From Desulfobacteraceae bacterium (GTDB taxonomy: Bacteria; Desulfobacterota; Desulfobacteria; Desulfobacterales; Desulfobacteraceae): 11,107 nucleotides of DNA. Positions 1 to 7,311 of the stretch are shown here, one piece after another. Below the pieces are notes generated by a model. That model did not search any database and was not told the DNA's origin. It saw only the letters and a list, made by a program, of their open reading frames with translations. The stretch lies in the NCBI GenBank assembly GCA_003354055.1, contig PIVQ01000183.1:1-11107 (forward strand), written 5' to 3'. The position numbers and the translations under genes are program-made. The stretch's first letter is position 1. Each line of letters starts with the position of its first letter.

Positions 1-234
1 GGGGCGATCAAAAAAGAACTGGGTAAGGAGTTTATGGCAGTCACCCCGGGCATTCGTCCCGAGTGGACCCTGACGGCCAATGATGATCAAAAAAGGGTGA
101 CCACCCCCGGCCAGGCTGTGGAACTGGGCAGCGACTATATTGTTATCGGCCGGCCCATCCGTGATGCCAAGGATCCTGTAAAAGCGGCTCAGATGGTAGC
201 ACAGGAGATTGATCAGGCACTGGAAAAGGCTTAA
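1..234 (+). CDS. pyrF: Orotidine 5'-phosphate decarboxylase, C-terminal part (5' end outside window)
   Basis: The open frame runs in from base 1 and ends with TAA, giving the last 77 residues. It contains VTPGIRP, followed by a TTPGQAVELGSDYIVIGRPI segment. These are the two C-terminal phosphate-binding signatures of OMP decarboxylase (family knowledge: a TIM-barrel enzyme that converts OMP to UMP, the last step of pyrimidine synthesis). The closing helix (VKAAQMVAQEIDQALEKA) fits the family's usual C-terminus, so nothing appears truncated at this end. The internal ATG at 34 is not the start, because homologous coding sequence continues upstream of it. The gene converges on lysC and the two share the terminator just downstream. 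Confidence 0.95.
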   Translation, partial: GAIKKELGKEFMAVTPGIRPEWTLTANDDQKRVTTPGQAVELGSDYIVIGRPIRDAKDPVKAAQMVAQEIDQALEKA

Positions 235-241
235 GATCCCC

Positions 242-290
242 AAAAGACAACACCGCCCGGAAGGTGAATTCCCGGGCGGTGTTGTCTTTT
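242..290. terminator. Bidirectional Rho-independent terminator between pyrF and lysC
   Basis: A perfect 19 bp inverted repeat (242-260 against 272-290) surrounds an 11 nt loop. The stem ends in GACAACACCGCCCGG and is flanked by A4 on the left and T4 on the right, with more T-rich sequence following. It lies between the convergent stop codons of pyrF (234) and lysC (305), so it can end both transcripts. Confidence 0.95.
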
Positions 291-304
291 AATTTTTTAT
301 CGTC

Positions 305-1525
305 TTACTCTTCTTTGTCCAGCCCGAATGCCGAATGCAGGGTTCTGACGGCAAGTTCAGCATATTTTGACAGGATAACGCAGGAAATCCGGATCTCGGA
401 TGTGGAGATGAGCCGGATATTGATGTTTTCAGATGCCAGGGCCTTGAACATAATGGCCGCAACCCCTGAATGGCTCTTCATACCAAGGCCGATCACAGAT
501 ACCTTGGCGATTTCCGTGGCGGTTTTTATCTCACCTGCTCCTATTTGCCTGGCAACCACTTCGGAAATTTCCTTGGCCCGTTCGAAATCATCCTTAGTCA
601 CGGTAAAGGTCAGATCGGTTTCCCCGCCGGAGGTTGTGTTCTGGATGATCATATCCACCGAGATTTCAGCTTCAGCCAGGGGACCGAAGATCTTTGCGGA
701 AACTCCCGGCTGATCCGGTACCCGTTTCAGGGTGATACGGGCTTCGTTCATGTCACAGGTAACGCCTGATACAATGGCACTTTCCATATCGGAGCTTTCG
801 TTAATAACCATGGTTCCTTCCTCCTCATTGAATGATGACCGGACATGTACGGGCACATTGTATTTTTTTGCAAATTCAACAGACCTGATCTGGAGCACTT
901 TTGCCCCCAGAATGGCCATTTCAAGCATTTCTTCATAGGAAATAATGGAGATTTTCCTGGCATCGGGACAGATGCGGGGGTCTGTGGTATACACGCCGTC
1001 AACATCCGTAAAAATCTCACAGACATCCGCCTTAAGGGATGCGGCAATGGCCACGGCAGAGGTATCGGATCCCCCCCGTCCCAGAGTGGTGATGTCTCCG
1101 TCGTCATTGGTTCCCTGGAATCCGGCCATGACAACGATGTGCCCGTCATTAAGGGCCGTTTTCATCCGCTTGCTGTCTATATCCAGAATCCTGGCCTTGC
1201 CGGACATCTGGTTCGTATGAATACCGGCCTGGAAGCCTAAGAAAGATTTGGCCTTGTACCCTCTGGCCTTGAGCATCATGGCCAGAAGGGATGCCGTGGT
1301 CTGCTCGCCCGTGGCCAGCAGTACATCCAGCTCTCTTTTATCCGGGGTATCCGATGCCTGGTTGGCAAGGGCGATCAGCTTATCTGTAACGCCCGCCATG
1401 GCAGAGAGTACAACCACCACTTGATCGCCTGCATCATGGGCTTTTTGTACCCGGTCAGCCACATTGGAGATTCTCTCGATATCCGCCACTGAGGTGCCGC
1501 CGTATTTTTGTACTCTTAACGACAT
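305..1525 (-). CDS. lysC: Aspartate kinase, monofunctional, with two C-terminal ACT domains
   Basis: This 406-residue protein has the standard length of monofunctional aspartokinase. It phosphorylates aspartate to aspartyl-phosphate, the entry step to lysine, threonine, methionine and diaminopimelate. The amino-acid-kinase domain shows KYGGTSV (7-13), TGEQT (72-76), TLGRGGSDTSA (147-157) and FTDVDGVYTTDPR (172-184). The regulatory half carries two ACT units: one from about 265 with VPDQPGVSAKIF (269-280), and one from about 342 with VSVIGLGM and the SEIRIS segment, implying allosteric feedback by a pathway end product (which one is not visible). The ATG at 1525 has an AGGAGA ribosome site 6-7 nt upstream. 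It is the last gene of the five-gene minus-strand run, 54 bp after tsaE. Confidence 0.96.
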   Translation of the reverse strand: MSLRVQKYGGTSVADIERISNVADRVQKAHDAGDQVVVVLSAMAGVTDKLIALANQASDTPDKRELDVLLATGEQTTASLLAMMLKARGYKAKSFLGFQAGIHTNQMSGKARILDIDSKRMKTALNDGHIVVMAGFQGTNDDGDITTLGRGGSDTSAVAIAASLKADVCEIFTDVDGVYTTDPRICPDARKISIISYEEMLEMAILGAKVLQIRSVEFAKKYNVPVHVRSSFNEEEGTMVINESSDMESAIVSGVTCDMNEARITLKRVPDQPGVSAKIFGPLAEAEISVDMIIQNTTSGGETDLTFTVTKDDFERAKEISEVVARQIGAGEIKTATEIAKVSVIGLGMKSHSGVAAIMFKALASENINIRLISTSEIRISCVILSKYAELAVRTLHSAFGLDKEE

Positions 1526-1579
1526 GTTTTCTCCTGAATCTTAGCTGTCATTAATATATAAATAATTACAAATAGTAAA

Positions 1580-2053
1580 TTATAAAGATAAGTTGCTTAA
1601 CAGATTTGATCCCTGTTGTCCAGACGGAAAAAGAGAAATTACCCGGTTGAAATCCTTATCAAATTCAAACCGGATCTCAAGATCAAATTCAAATCCGGTT
1701 TCTTCTAAAAGGTTGGGCCATTCCACCGCCACCACCGCATCATCCCCGAGCAGATCCTCAAAACCGATATAGTCAAGCTCATCAGCCCCGCCGAGGCGGT
1801 AGAGATCCAGATGGCAGAGCCGCTTTTCCCCTGCCGGATATTCATTGATGATATTAAAGGTAGGGCTGGTAATATAATAGCCTTTTTCCACATCCAGTCC
1901 CTGGGCCAGTCCCTGGACAAAACAGGTTTTGCCCGTGCCCAGATCTCCGGTCAGGGCTATGGAAAACCCGACCTGTAACCCTGAGATTGCCTCTCCGAGT
2001 TTCTGGCCGATGTCCATGGTAGCCCTGGCGGCGGAGGTTACAATCTGAATCAT
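1580..2053 (-). CDS. tsaE: tRNA threonylcarbamoyladenosine biosynthesis ATPase TsaE
   Basis: This 157-residue P-loop ATPase has GDLGTGKT (36-43) as Walker A, then SPTF (63-66), HLDLYRL (81-87) and VAVEWP (about 108-113). This is the characteristic TsaE/YjeE order. The family works with TsaB and TsaD in making N6-threonylcarbamoyladenosine at position 37 of ANN-decoding tRNAs. The frame could open 31 codons earlier, but that stretch lies within the end of nnr and is not family-like. The ATG at 2053 has GGAGGA (2063-2068) 9 nt upstream and forms a TAATG junction with the nnr stop, which implies translational coupling. The C-terminal tail after about residue 140 is poorly conserved. nnr and tsaE are neighbours in many bacteria. 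Confidence 0.94.
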   Translation of the reverse strand: MIQIVTSAARATMDIGQKLGEAISGLQVGFSIALTGDLGTGKTCFVQGLAQGLDVEKGYYITSPTFNIINEYPAGEKRLCHLDLYRLGGADELDYIGFEDLLGDDAVVAVEWPNLLEETGFEFDLEIRFEFDKDFNRVISLFPSGQQGSNLLSNLSL

Positions 2054-3612
2054 TAAATTAATTCCTCCAGAGCCATGGGGATGGCCTCCACCATATCGGA
2101 CGCCAGAAATCCCACCGGTGTCTCTTCTGCCAGGATATCTCCGCACAACCCGTGGATAAATGTGCCGGTAATGGCGGCAGCTTCGGCAGAGAGTCCCTGG
2201 GCCAGGAATGCGGCTATCATTCCGGTAAGCACGTCTCCCATGCCGCCGGAGGCCATACCCGGATTGCCCGTGGGACAGATAAAACAGGTCCCGTCCGGAC
2301 AGCAGGCCAGGGTTTGGGCTCCCTTGAGGACCAGGATGACCTTGTACTTTTCCGAGAATTCTCTGGCAATACCCAGCCGGTCGGCCTGGACTTCCGCATT
2401 GGTTTTTCCGGCCAGCCTTGCCATTTCTCCCGGATGAGGGGTGAGGATTATCGGGGCTTTGGCTGAGGTCAGGATAGCCGGATCATCAGCCAGGCAGTTG
2501 AGGCCGTCCGCATCAATCACCATGGGAACCTCGGATTTGCTGACCAGATTCCGGATCAGATCCCGGGTCTCAGGGTCTGTGCCCAGTCCCGGTCCCAGCG
2601 CCAGGGCCTGTTTGTCATTTAACTGCCTGAGAATGATATCCAGGGTCTTGGATGACAAAGTTCCGAAAGTGGTCTGCTCAAGCCCCATGGTCATGGGTTC
2701 AATCACCATGGGTTCAAGGATCCGGGTCAATCCTTCCGGAACCCCAAGGGTAACAAGACCTGCTCCGCTGCGCATGGCAGCATTGGCGCACAGGGCGGCT
2801 GCCCCTGTTTTGCCCGGTGATCCCGCCACTACCATGAGATGGCCGTAGGTGCCCTTATGGCTGTCAAAATCTCTGGGCGGTAAAAACCTGCCAATATCTT
2901 CGGCCTCAGGAAGAATTAAATTCGGATTTTCCCCCTTGGCAATATGTCCGGGAATACCGATATCAATGATCTCCAGATCACCGGTATGAAAATTCCCCGG
3001 ATAGAGTACATGCCCTGCCTTGGCAAAGGCAAAGGTAGCCGTGGCATCCGCCTCAATGGCTGTCCCGCAGACCTTTCCTGTATCCGAGTTGATACCCGAA
3101 GGGATATCCACACTGAATATTGGCGCACCGGAAAGGTTCAGCGCCATAATTACATCCTTGAAAAAGCCCCTTACATCCGAATTCAGTCCTGTGCCGAAAA
3201 TGGCATCCACAAAAAGATCATGATCCAGGAGCATTTCCTCGCATTGCTCAAAAGCCTTGGCATCAGGCACTTCAATAAATTCCGAATCCGGATGCTCGGC
3301 CAGAAGTTTTTCCGCAAGTTTCATATTGACCAGAGCATCCCCCGTCACCCGGTCCCGGGTGGACAACAGGAAAAAGCTGACGCTTACCCCCATCTCCATG
3401 AGATACCGGCCGATGACAAACCCGTCACCCCCGTTGTTTCCCCGGCCCGCCACAATGGCTATCGCAAAGTCCTCTATGGGATCAAAGGTGTCCACCAGCA
3501 CTTCCAGGGCGCCGCGGCCTGCATTTTCCATGAGCACCAGGCCGGGAATACCAAAATCATTGATGGTCTTTGCGTCCATCTTCTGCATTTGTTCGGCTGT
3601 GACAAGGATCAT
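2053..3612 (-). CDS. nnr: Bifunctional NAD(P)H-hydrate epimerase / ADP-dependent NAD(P)H-hydrate dehydratase
   Basis: This 519-residue fusion matches the full-length bacterial two-domain repair enzyme. The N-terminal YjeF_N domain (about 1-220) carries ENAGRG (29-34) and the loop AGRGNNGGDGFV (55-66), and it interconverts the S and R hydrates of NAD(P)H. The C-terminal ribokinase-like domain (about 235-519) carries HKGTYGHLMVVAGS (252-265), GPGLGT (340-345), DADGLN (367-372), LTPHPGE (390-396) and GNPGMASGGMGDVLTG (449-464), and it dehydrates the S form using ADP. Together they recycle damaged cofactor in the cytoplasm. The ATG at 3612 is preceded by AAGGAAGA. The gene begins 31 bp after the DUF2804 gene and its last base overlaps the tsaE start. 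Confidence 0.96.
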   Translation of the reverse strand: MILVTAEQMQKMDAKTINDFGIPGLVLMENAGRGALEVLVDTFDPIEDFAIAIVAGRGNNGGDGFVIGRYLMEMGVSVSFFLLSTRDRVTGDALVNMKLAEKLLAEHPDSEFIEVPDAKAFEQCEEMLLDHDLFVDAIFGTGLNSDVRGFFKDVIMALNLSGAPIFSVDIPSGINSDTGKVCGTAIEADATATFAFAKAGHVLYPGNFHTGDLEIIDIGIPGHIAKGENPNLILPEAEDIGRFLPPRDFDSHKGTYGHLMVVAGSPGKTGAAALCANAAMRSGAGLVTLGVPEGLTRILEPMVIEPMTMGLEQTTFGTLSSKTLDIILRQLNDKQALALGPGLGTDPETRDLIRNLVSKSEVPMVIDADGLNCLADDPAILTSAKAPIILTPHPGEMARLAGKTNAEVQADRLGIAREFSEKYKVILVLKGAQTLACCPDGTCFICPTGNPGMASGGMGDVLTGMIAAFLAQGLSAEAAAITGTFIHGLCGDILAEETPVGFLASDMVEAIPMALEELI

Positions 3613-3643
3613 TGTTTGTCTTCCTTATATAATTCACTTTTAA

Positions 3644-4645
3644 TTACCATTTTGCGTAGTGTTCTTCCACCACCCCTCCTGTATCTTCCAGGACGAATGT
3701 TTGTCCGGACTGAGTGGTCACCTCACCTTCAAACCTGCCGCAGGGCTGGATAAACCGGCTGGCCAAAATAATGAAATTGTCATTTGCCTGCCGCATACCC
3801 TCGGGAAAAAATTTCAACCTGATTTTTTTGTCCTTTGACACAATATTCCAGGGTTCCAATGGATTTTTTGCATCATAGTCATAGGTCATCTCATCCACCG
3901 CTTCCGGCTGGCCGTCTATCCACAGGGTATTTTCCAGGGTACCGTTTTCGTAGACTCCTCTGGAGAAGTTGAAGCCTATCGTGGCCGTCGCCCCATCCTC
4001 CGCCTTATTCCGTCCCAGTCCTGCCCCGCAGGTCCAGTTCCAGAAGGTCTGCCTGTGATAGGCGCCATGGGTCCAGTCAAACAGGGCAAAGCTGTTTTCA
4101 GGGTGCAGGATTATTTCTTTGTCTCCGATTTGAACGCTGCCGCTGGCCGTCATTCCGGCTGCTTTGGCGGTAAAGGCGGTTTTTCCCTCTCCCATGTCCA
4201 TGGGAAAGTGCATGGGCGCAAACCCCGTATCCCCGGCAAAGATATCAACATCTGCGGTCAGGGCATCGCTTCCCGATCCGATATTTACAGCCAGGTTTTT
4301 ATTTCCCGAATCCCCGGAAATTTCAACCCGGTTTCCCGAAGTCTTAAACCAGCAGGTCCCTGTTTCCGGATTCAGGTCATACCTGACCTGGCCCAGGGGA
4401 GGGCGGACAAAGTCGTGCTCCGTCATTTTTCCCTCTTTCCGGTCAAAGCCAAAGCAGAAGGCAGAGGTGACATACCCCAGATGAACAATGGCCGCTCCTA
4501 AAAAAAGCTCCGGCGAGACAATACCGGCATAGCACCACCGTTTTTCTCTGAATGCGTTTTTCAGCAAGCCGGGCAGGGGCAGGCCGGTCAGGGCGGTGGT
4601 ATCCGGATGGTCGAAACTGCCGGACCAGGGCGCAGGAAGGCTCAT
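3644..4645 (-). CDS. DUF2804 family protein
   Basis: This 333-residue protein has several hallmarks I associate with the DUF2804 family. These are an N-terminal FREKRWCYAGIVSPE segment (about 32-48), a central FALFDWTHGAYHRQTFWNWTC block (about 185-205) rich in aromatics, and the closing VEEHYAKW. The family is thought to form a large beta-rich fold; its biochemical role is unknown to me, and I assign none. No signal peptide is evident. The ATG at 4645 has a strong GGAGGTG ribosome site (4651-4657), located inside the end of tag, and the start overlaps the tag stop as ATGA. It is therefore probably co-translated with tag, though a functional link to base-excision repair is not shown by sequence. 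Confidence 0.85.
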   Translation of the reverse strand: MSLPAPWSGSFDHPDTTALTGLPLPGLLKNAFREKRWCYAGIVSPELFLGAAIVHLGYVTSAFCFGFDRKEGKMTEHDFVRPPLGQVRYDLNPETGTCWFKTSGNRVEISGDSGNKNLAVNIGSGSDALTADVDIFAGDTGFAPMHFPMDMGEGKTAFTAKAAGMTASGSVQIGDKEIILHPENSFALFDWTHGAYHRQTFWNWTCGAGLGRNKAEDGATATIGFNFSRGVYENGTLENTLWIDGQPEAVDEMTYDYDAKNPLEPWNIVSKDKKIRLKFFPEGMRQANDNFIILASRFIQPCGRFEGEVTTQSGQTFVLEDTGGVVEEHYAKW

Positions 4646-5214
4646 GATCCCACCTCCATCACCTCTTTATACCTGAAACAGGAGACCATATGGTCATTGA
4701 CCATACCCGTGGCCTGCATATGGGCATACATAATGGTGGAACCTACAAATTTAAATCCCCGCTTTTTCAAATCCTTTGAAAAGGCATCTGATTCCTTTGA
4801 TGTGGCAGGCATTTCATCCATGGATTTAAAGGCATTTATTTTCGGCTGTCCATCCACAAACCGCCAGGCATAGGCATCAAAGGAGCCGAACTCCTCCTGA
4901 ACCTTTAAAAATGCCTGGGCATTGGTCACGGAACAGTTCACCTTCAGCTTGTTCCGGATAATCCCGGTATCCTGGAGCAGTTCCTGGATTTTCTCCTGGC
5001 TGTACACGGCCACCTTTTCAGGATCAAAATCGGCATAGGCCTTCCTGTAACCTGACCGCCGCTTGAGAATAGTGAGCCAGGACAATCCGGCCTGGGCCCC
5101 TTCCAGAATCAGGAATTCAAATATTTTTCTGTCATCATGAACAGGCACGCCCCATTCAGTATCATGGTATTGGATATAATCCGGATCACTGGTCGACCAG
5201 TCGCAACGTTCCAT
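4642..5214 (-). CDS. tag: DNA-3-methyladenine glycosylase I
   Basis: This 190-residue protein has the usual Tag length. It removes 3-methyladenine (and 3-methylguanine) from alkylated DNA to start base-excision repair. The zinc-site residues known from the E. coli enzyme occur at matching positions: Cys4 (MERCDW), His17 (QYHDTEWGVP), His175 and Cys179 (VNDHMVSC). Glu38 in LEGAQAGLSW corresponds to the conserved base-recognition glutamate. The frame extends upstream to 5277, but the ATG at 5214 is preferred: it has GGAGGA 7 nt upstream, gives the canonical MERCDW start, and leaves the TATAAT box at 5267-5272 outside the gene. It is the first gene of the minus-strand operon. No Ada-type operator was recognised. 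Confidence 0.95.
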   Translation of the reverse strand: MERCDWSTSDPDYIQYHDTEWGVPVHDDRKIFEFLILEGAQAGLSWLTILKRRSGYRKAYADFDPEKVAVYSQEKIQELLQDTGIIRNKLKVNCSVTNAQAFLKVQEEFGSFDAYAWRFVDGQPKINAFKSMDEMPATSKESDAFSKDLKKRGFKFVGSTIMYAHMQATGMVNDHMVSCFRYKEVMEVGS

Positions 5215-5266
5215 GGATGTTCCTCCGGGTATTTGCCCAGGTTTAACCCCGGGGATATTTAAGACA

Positions 5267-5295
5267 ATTATATTCAATTGATCTATACAATAAAC
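5267..5295 (-). promoter_or_regulatory. Probable promoter of the tag-DUF2804-nnr-tsaE-lysC operon
   Basis: On the minus strand a perfect TATAAT (5267-5272) sits 17 bp downstream of a weak -35 (GTTTAT, 5290-5295). It lies about 52 bp before the tag ATG. The intervening leader contains an imperfect palindrome (CCCGGGGTTAAACCTGGG, about 5236-5253). The -10 match is good, but the -35 is poor, so an activator or a different sigma contact is possible. Confidence 0.5.
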
Positions 5296-5324
5296 CTTAG
5301 GTGGATGTCATCATAAAAGGCTTG

Positions 5325-5353
5325 TTGACTTCCCCCCGGTCTTTAGATACACG
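5325..5353 (+). promoter_or_regulatory. Possible promoter of the ion channel gene
   Basis: TTGACT (5325-5330) is a good -35 hexamer. The best-spaced -10 (TACACG, 5348-5353, 17 bp spacer) is poor, and an alternative TATACA lies at 5367-5372 without a well-spaced partner. This is suggestive only. Confidence 0.3.
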
Positions 5354-5405
5354 ATAAGGACATACGTATACATATCAGAGCTTTCATTTCATTACAGGAG
5401 CCAAA

Positions 5406-6077
5406 ATGCTCAAATTTTTAGTCAGGGAAAAATATTCCATTCTTCTGTTGGCATTGCTGGTCAATGTGATTGCCGCCCCGTTTATGCCAGCGGCCATTAG
5501 TCTTGAACTCTTCATGGATATCACATTTACCATTGTGATGTTTGGCGCTATTTTCACCATTTCCAAAGGGCAGAAAACACCGTTGGCTTTTTCCATTGTA
5601 CTGATGCTGCCCTGCCTCTTTTTTATCTGGTGGAACTATTTTTATGCCCACGATGACAATATTCTTCTGGTGTCCTCCATCCTCCAGGCCCTGTTTATGC
5701 TGTACATTTCCTTTTTGATTTTCATCTCAATGCTGCAGGCCCCAAAGGTGACTCTGGACGTTATTTCCTCAGCCATTGTGGTCTACCTGTTCGGAGCTGT
5801 AATTTTTGCCAAACTTTACCTCATTCTCGAGCTGACCTATCCCGGCTCCTTCACTATCTCCCACGATGTCATCCTAAAGGATCCGGGCATCCTGCGATAC
5901 TTCAGCATGGTCACCATCTCCACCCTCGGATACGGGGACATCTCCCCGGTCTCCTCCCAGGCCCGCTCCATGGCCAGCGTGGAAGCCATCCTGGGCCAGA
6001 TCTACCTGACCGTTCTGATCGCCCGCCTTGTCAGCGTTTACGGCGCGGAGATTAACAGCAGAAAAAAAGATGAATAG
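5406..6077 (+). CDS. Six-helix ion channel with K+ selectivity filter
   Basis: The 223-residue protein is strongly hydrophobic, with about six membrane segments (roughly 11-29, 35-52, 59-79, 88-109, 118-141 and 188-210). A pore loop lies between the last two and holds the potassium filter TLGYGD (173-178), preceded by FSMVTIST. This matches the ion_trans_2 (two-helix pore) family fused to a four-helix N-terminal region. No S4-like row of arginines is visible, so voltage gating is not indicated. There is no cytoplasmic RCK/TrkA domain, and the tail (NSRKKDE) ends shortly after the last helix. The ATG at 5406 has AGGAG about 6 nt upstream. It is transcribed away from tag. The stop falls about 25 bp before the first copy of the intergenic element. 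The substrate is inferred from the filter alone. Confidence 0.88.
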   Translation: MLKFLVREKYSILLLALLVNVIAAPFMPAAISLELFMDITFTIVMFGAIFTISKGQKTPLAFSIVLMLPCLFFIWWNYFYAHDDNILLVSSILQALFMLYISFLIFISMLQAPKVTLDVISSAIVVYLFGAVIFAKLYLILELTYPGSFTISHDVILKDPGILRYFSMVTISTLGYGDISPVSSQARSMASVEAILGQIYLTVLIARLVSVYGAEINSRKKDE

Positions 6078-6100
6078 AGGGTTTGTGGTGTCGATAAACT

Positions 6101-6295
6101 CCGGGCCGCGCAAGCCGGGGCAGCCCATCAATATTTTCAAGAGGGTCTAAGCTTGCTGCGCAAAGTGCCGCAAACTGCGGTCCGGTAGGTCCTCACACAA
6201 GCGACACTTCTTAGCTCCGCTTAGCTCCGCTTCGCTAAGACCCTCTATAAAAATATCAATTTAACGGCTGCTCCCGCCTCACCCGACCCTCCGAG
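6101..6295 (-). repeat. Palindromic intergenic element, copy 1
   Basis: The inner arms pair 6131-6152 (ATATTTTCAAGAGGGTCTAA...) with 6234-6256 (GCTAAGACCCTCTATAAAAA...). Looser pairing continues outward (GCCGGGGCAGCC at 6114-6125 with GGCTGCTCCCGCC at 6265-6277). Between the arms lies a core of about 80 bp with AACTGCGGTCCGGTAGGTCC (6173-6192) and a tandem TTAGCTCCGC (6211-6220, 6221-6230). Read on the minus strand, the whole unit aligns with the element at 10238-10430: shared arms with GAGG(G/C)TCT, shared GAAGCGGAG, and a shared core containing TGAGGA and ACCGCAGTTT. Boundaries are approximate. It contains no ORF. It could be a miniature inverted-repeat transposable element, a repetitive extragenic palindrome, or a structured RNA. 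Confidence 0.7.
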
Positions 6296-6421
6296 GTAGA
6301 ACATCCTTTTTTGCCTATACAAAGCCTAATTTATGTTGTGGAATTTCTAACAAAGGTACCAGAGGCTTGGACTTATTCTAAATAAGGTATACCCATGCTG
6401 GACAACTCAATTGTGTATAAA

Positions 6422-6475
6422 TAGGGTCTGAACGATAGTTGTTGACACCTATTCCGTTTTGGATTATAGACCCTA
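6422..6475. promoter_or_regulatory. Recombinase promoter enclosed by an inverted-repeat operator or res-like site
   Basis: A consensus -35 TTGACA (6442-6447) and a -10 TATAGA (6465-6470) are separated by 17 bp, about 43 bp before the recombinase start. The exact 8 bp inverted repeat TAGGGTCT (6422-6429) / AGACCCTA (6468-6475) encloses the promoter, its right half overlapping the -10 box. A second, inner pair (AACGATAG 6431-6438, CTATTCCGTT 6449-6458) is nested inside. This arrangement suits autorepression by the recombinase binding its own site, as is known for several resolvases. The binding itself is inferred. Confidence 0.6.
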
Positions 6476-6512
6476 CCTGACACACTCAACCAGAACAGGA
6501 GATCACCACCCC

Positions 6513-7070
6513 ATGAAAACTTACGGCTATTGTAGAGTCAGCACCCTGGATCAGAACGCCACCATGCAGGAAGATGCCATCAAGAAAGATTACCCCAAAG
6601 CCAAGATCCTCACAGAGAAGAAGTCGGGAACAACAACCAAGGGCCGGGAACAACTGGATACCATTCTCAAGATCATTGACAAGGATGAGAAGCTTGTGGT
6701 TTGGAAGCTGGATCGATTAGCCAGGAACATGAAAGACCTTCTGGATATCGTGGATGTCATCAAGGCCAAAGGTGCCAACCTGGAGATCCTTGACCAAAAG
6801 ATTGACACCGGGACGGCATCGGGTATGGCCTTTCTTCAGATGCTTGGGGTCTTTGCTGAGTTCGAGACTAATTTACGGAAGGAACGGCAGATGGCAGGGA
6901 TCGCAAAGGCAAAGGACAGGGGCGTATACAAGGGCCGTAAACCCTCATTGACCACAGACCAATGCAAGGATATTAGAACCAAGAAAGCCAACGGCATGAC
7001 CCCCACACAGCTATACAAGGAGTATGGAGTCAGTCGGGCCACAATCTATAATGTTATCAAGACTGCATAG
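6513..7070 (+). CDS. Small serine recombinase (resolvase/invertase family)
   Basis: This 185-residue protein has the typical length of small serine recombinases such as resolvases and DNA invertases. The catalytic domain opens with YGYCRVST, placing the nucleophile at Ser10 and an active-site arginine at Arg8. The conserved LDRLARN supplies Arg68 and Arg71. GMAFLQMLGVFAEFE (104-118) leads into the long dimer helix, and KGRKP (140-144) is the usual hinge to the DNA-binding domain. A helix-turn-helix occupies about 162-181 (TPTQLYKEYGVSRATIYNVI). The frame extends upstream to 6459, but that part covers the promoter. The ATG at 6513 has AGGAG 11 nt upstream, slightly long, and begins at the family's normal N-terminus. 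It looks complete. Whether it resolves, inverts or transposes is unknown; no transposase lies nearby. Confidence 0.93.
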   Translation: MKTYGYCRVSTLDQNATMQEDAIKKDYPKAKILTEKKSGTTTKGREQLDTILKIIDKDEKLVVWKLDRLARNMKDLLDIVDVIKAKGANLEILDQKIDTGTASGMAFLQMLGVFAEFETNLRKERQMAGIAKAKDRGVYKGRKPSLTTDQCKDIRTKKANGMTPTQLYKEYGVSRATIYNVIKTA

Positions 7071-7096
7071 CCCATCAGGATGAATAATCGTGGGCA

Positions 7097-7183
7097 ATAC
7101 CCCCAGGTTCAATGGAAGTATTCAAGGAGCGTGACCATATAGGGATCGGACAGACTGTCAACACTGGGCATTGACCTGGGTAT
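7097..7183. repeat. Inverted repeat downstream of the recombinase
   Basis: ATACCCCCAGGTTCAATG (7097-7114) faces CATTGACCTGGGTAT (7169-7183), an inverted pair with two small gaps around a 54 bp centre. Inside it lies GACAGACTGTC (7149-7159), an 11 bp perfect palindrome. The flank ACAGACTG (7150-7157) recurs inverted as CAGTCTGT at 7267-7274. This gene-free stretch (7071-7311) lies between the convergent recombinase and NDT-like genes. It could hold recombination subsites or act as a terminator, but there is no U-tract. Confidence 0.5.
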
Positions 7184-7311
7184 AGCAAGGGAAGGTCGAT
7201 CATGCACATGGACAAGAGTTTATCTGGGGTAGGGCCGGAAGGTCGGCACGGGGGGTACAATCGGATCAGTCTGTATATCATACCCCTTCATAAATTTGTG
7301 GTGGGAACACT

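Noticed and set aside
264..1240. Several plus-strand and alternate-frame open reading frames across the lysC region
   Set aside because: They are shadows of a clear, complete aspartokinase on the minus strand and have no family features.
2075..3753. Long plus-strand frames opposite nnr, up to 269 codons
   Set aside because: They lie antisense to a fully conserved two-domain enzyme and have no ribosome sites or recognisable motifs.
6101..6295. Integron attC site or CRISPR repeat
   Set aside because: There are no GTTRRRY/RYYYAAC core sites, no integron integrase, and no regularly spaced repeat-spacer pattern.
6459..6512. Upstream start for the recombinase (18 extra residues)
   Set aside because: This stretch contains the -10 box and operator, and family members begin at the MKxYGYxRVS position.
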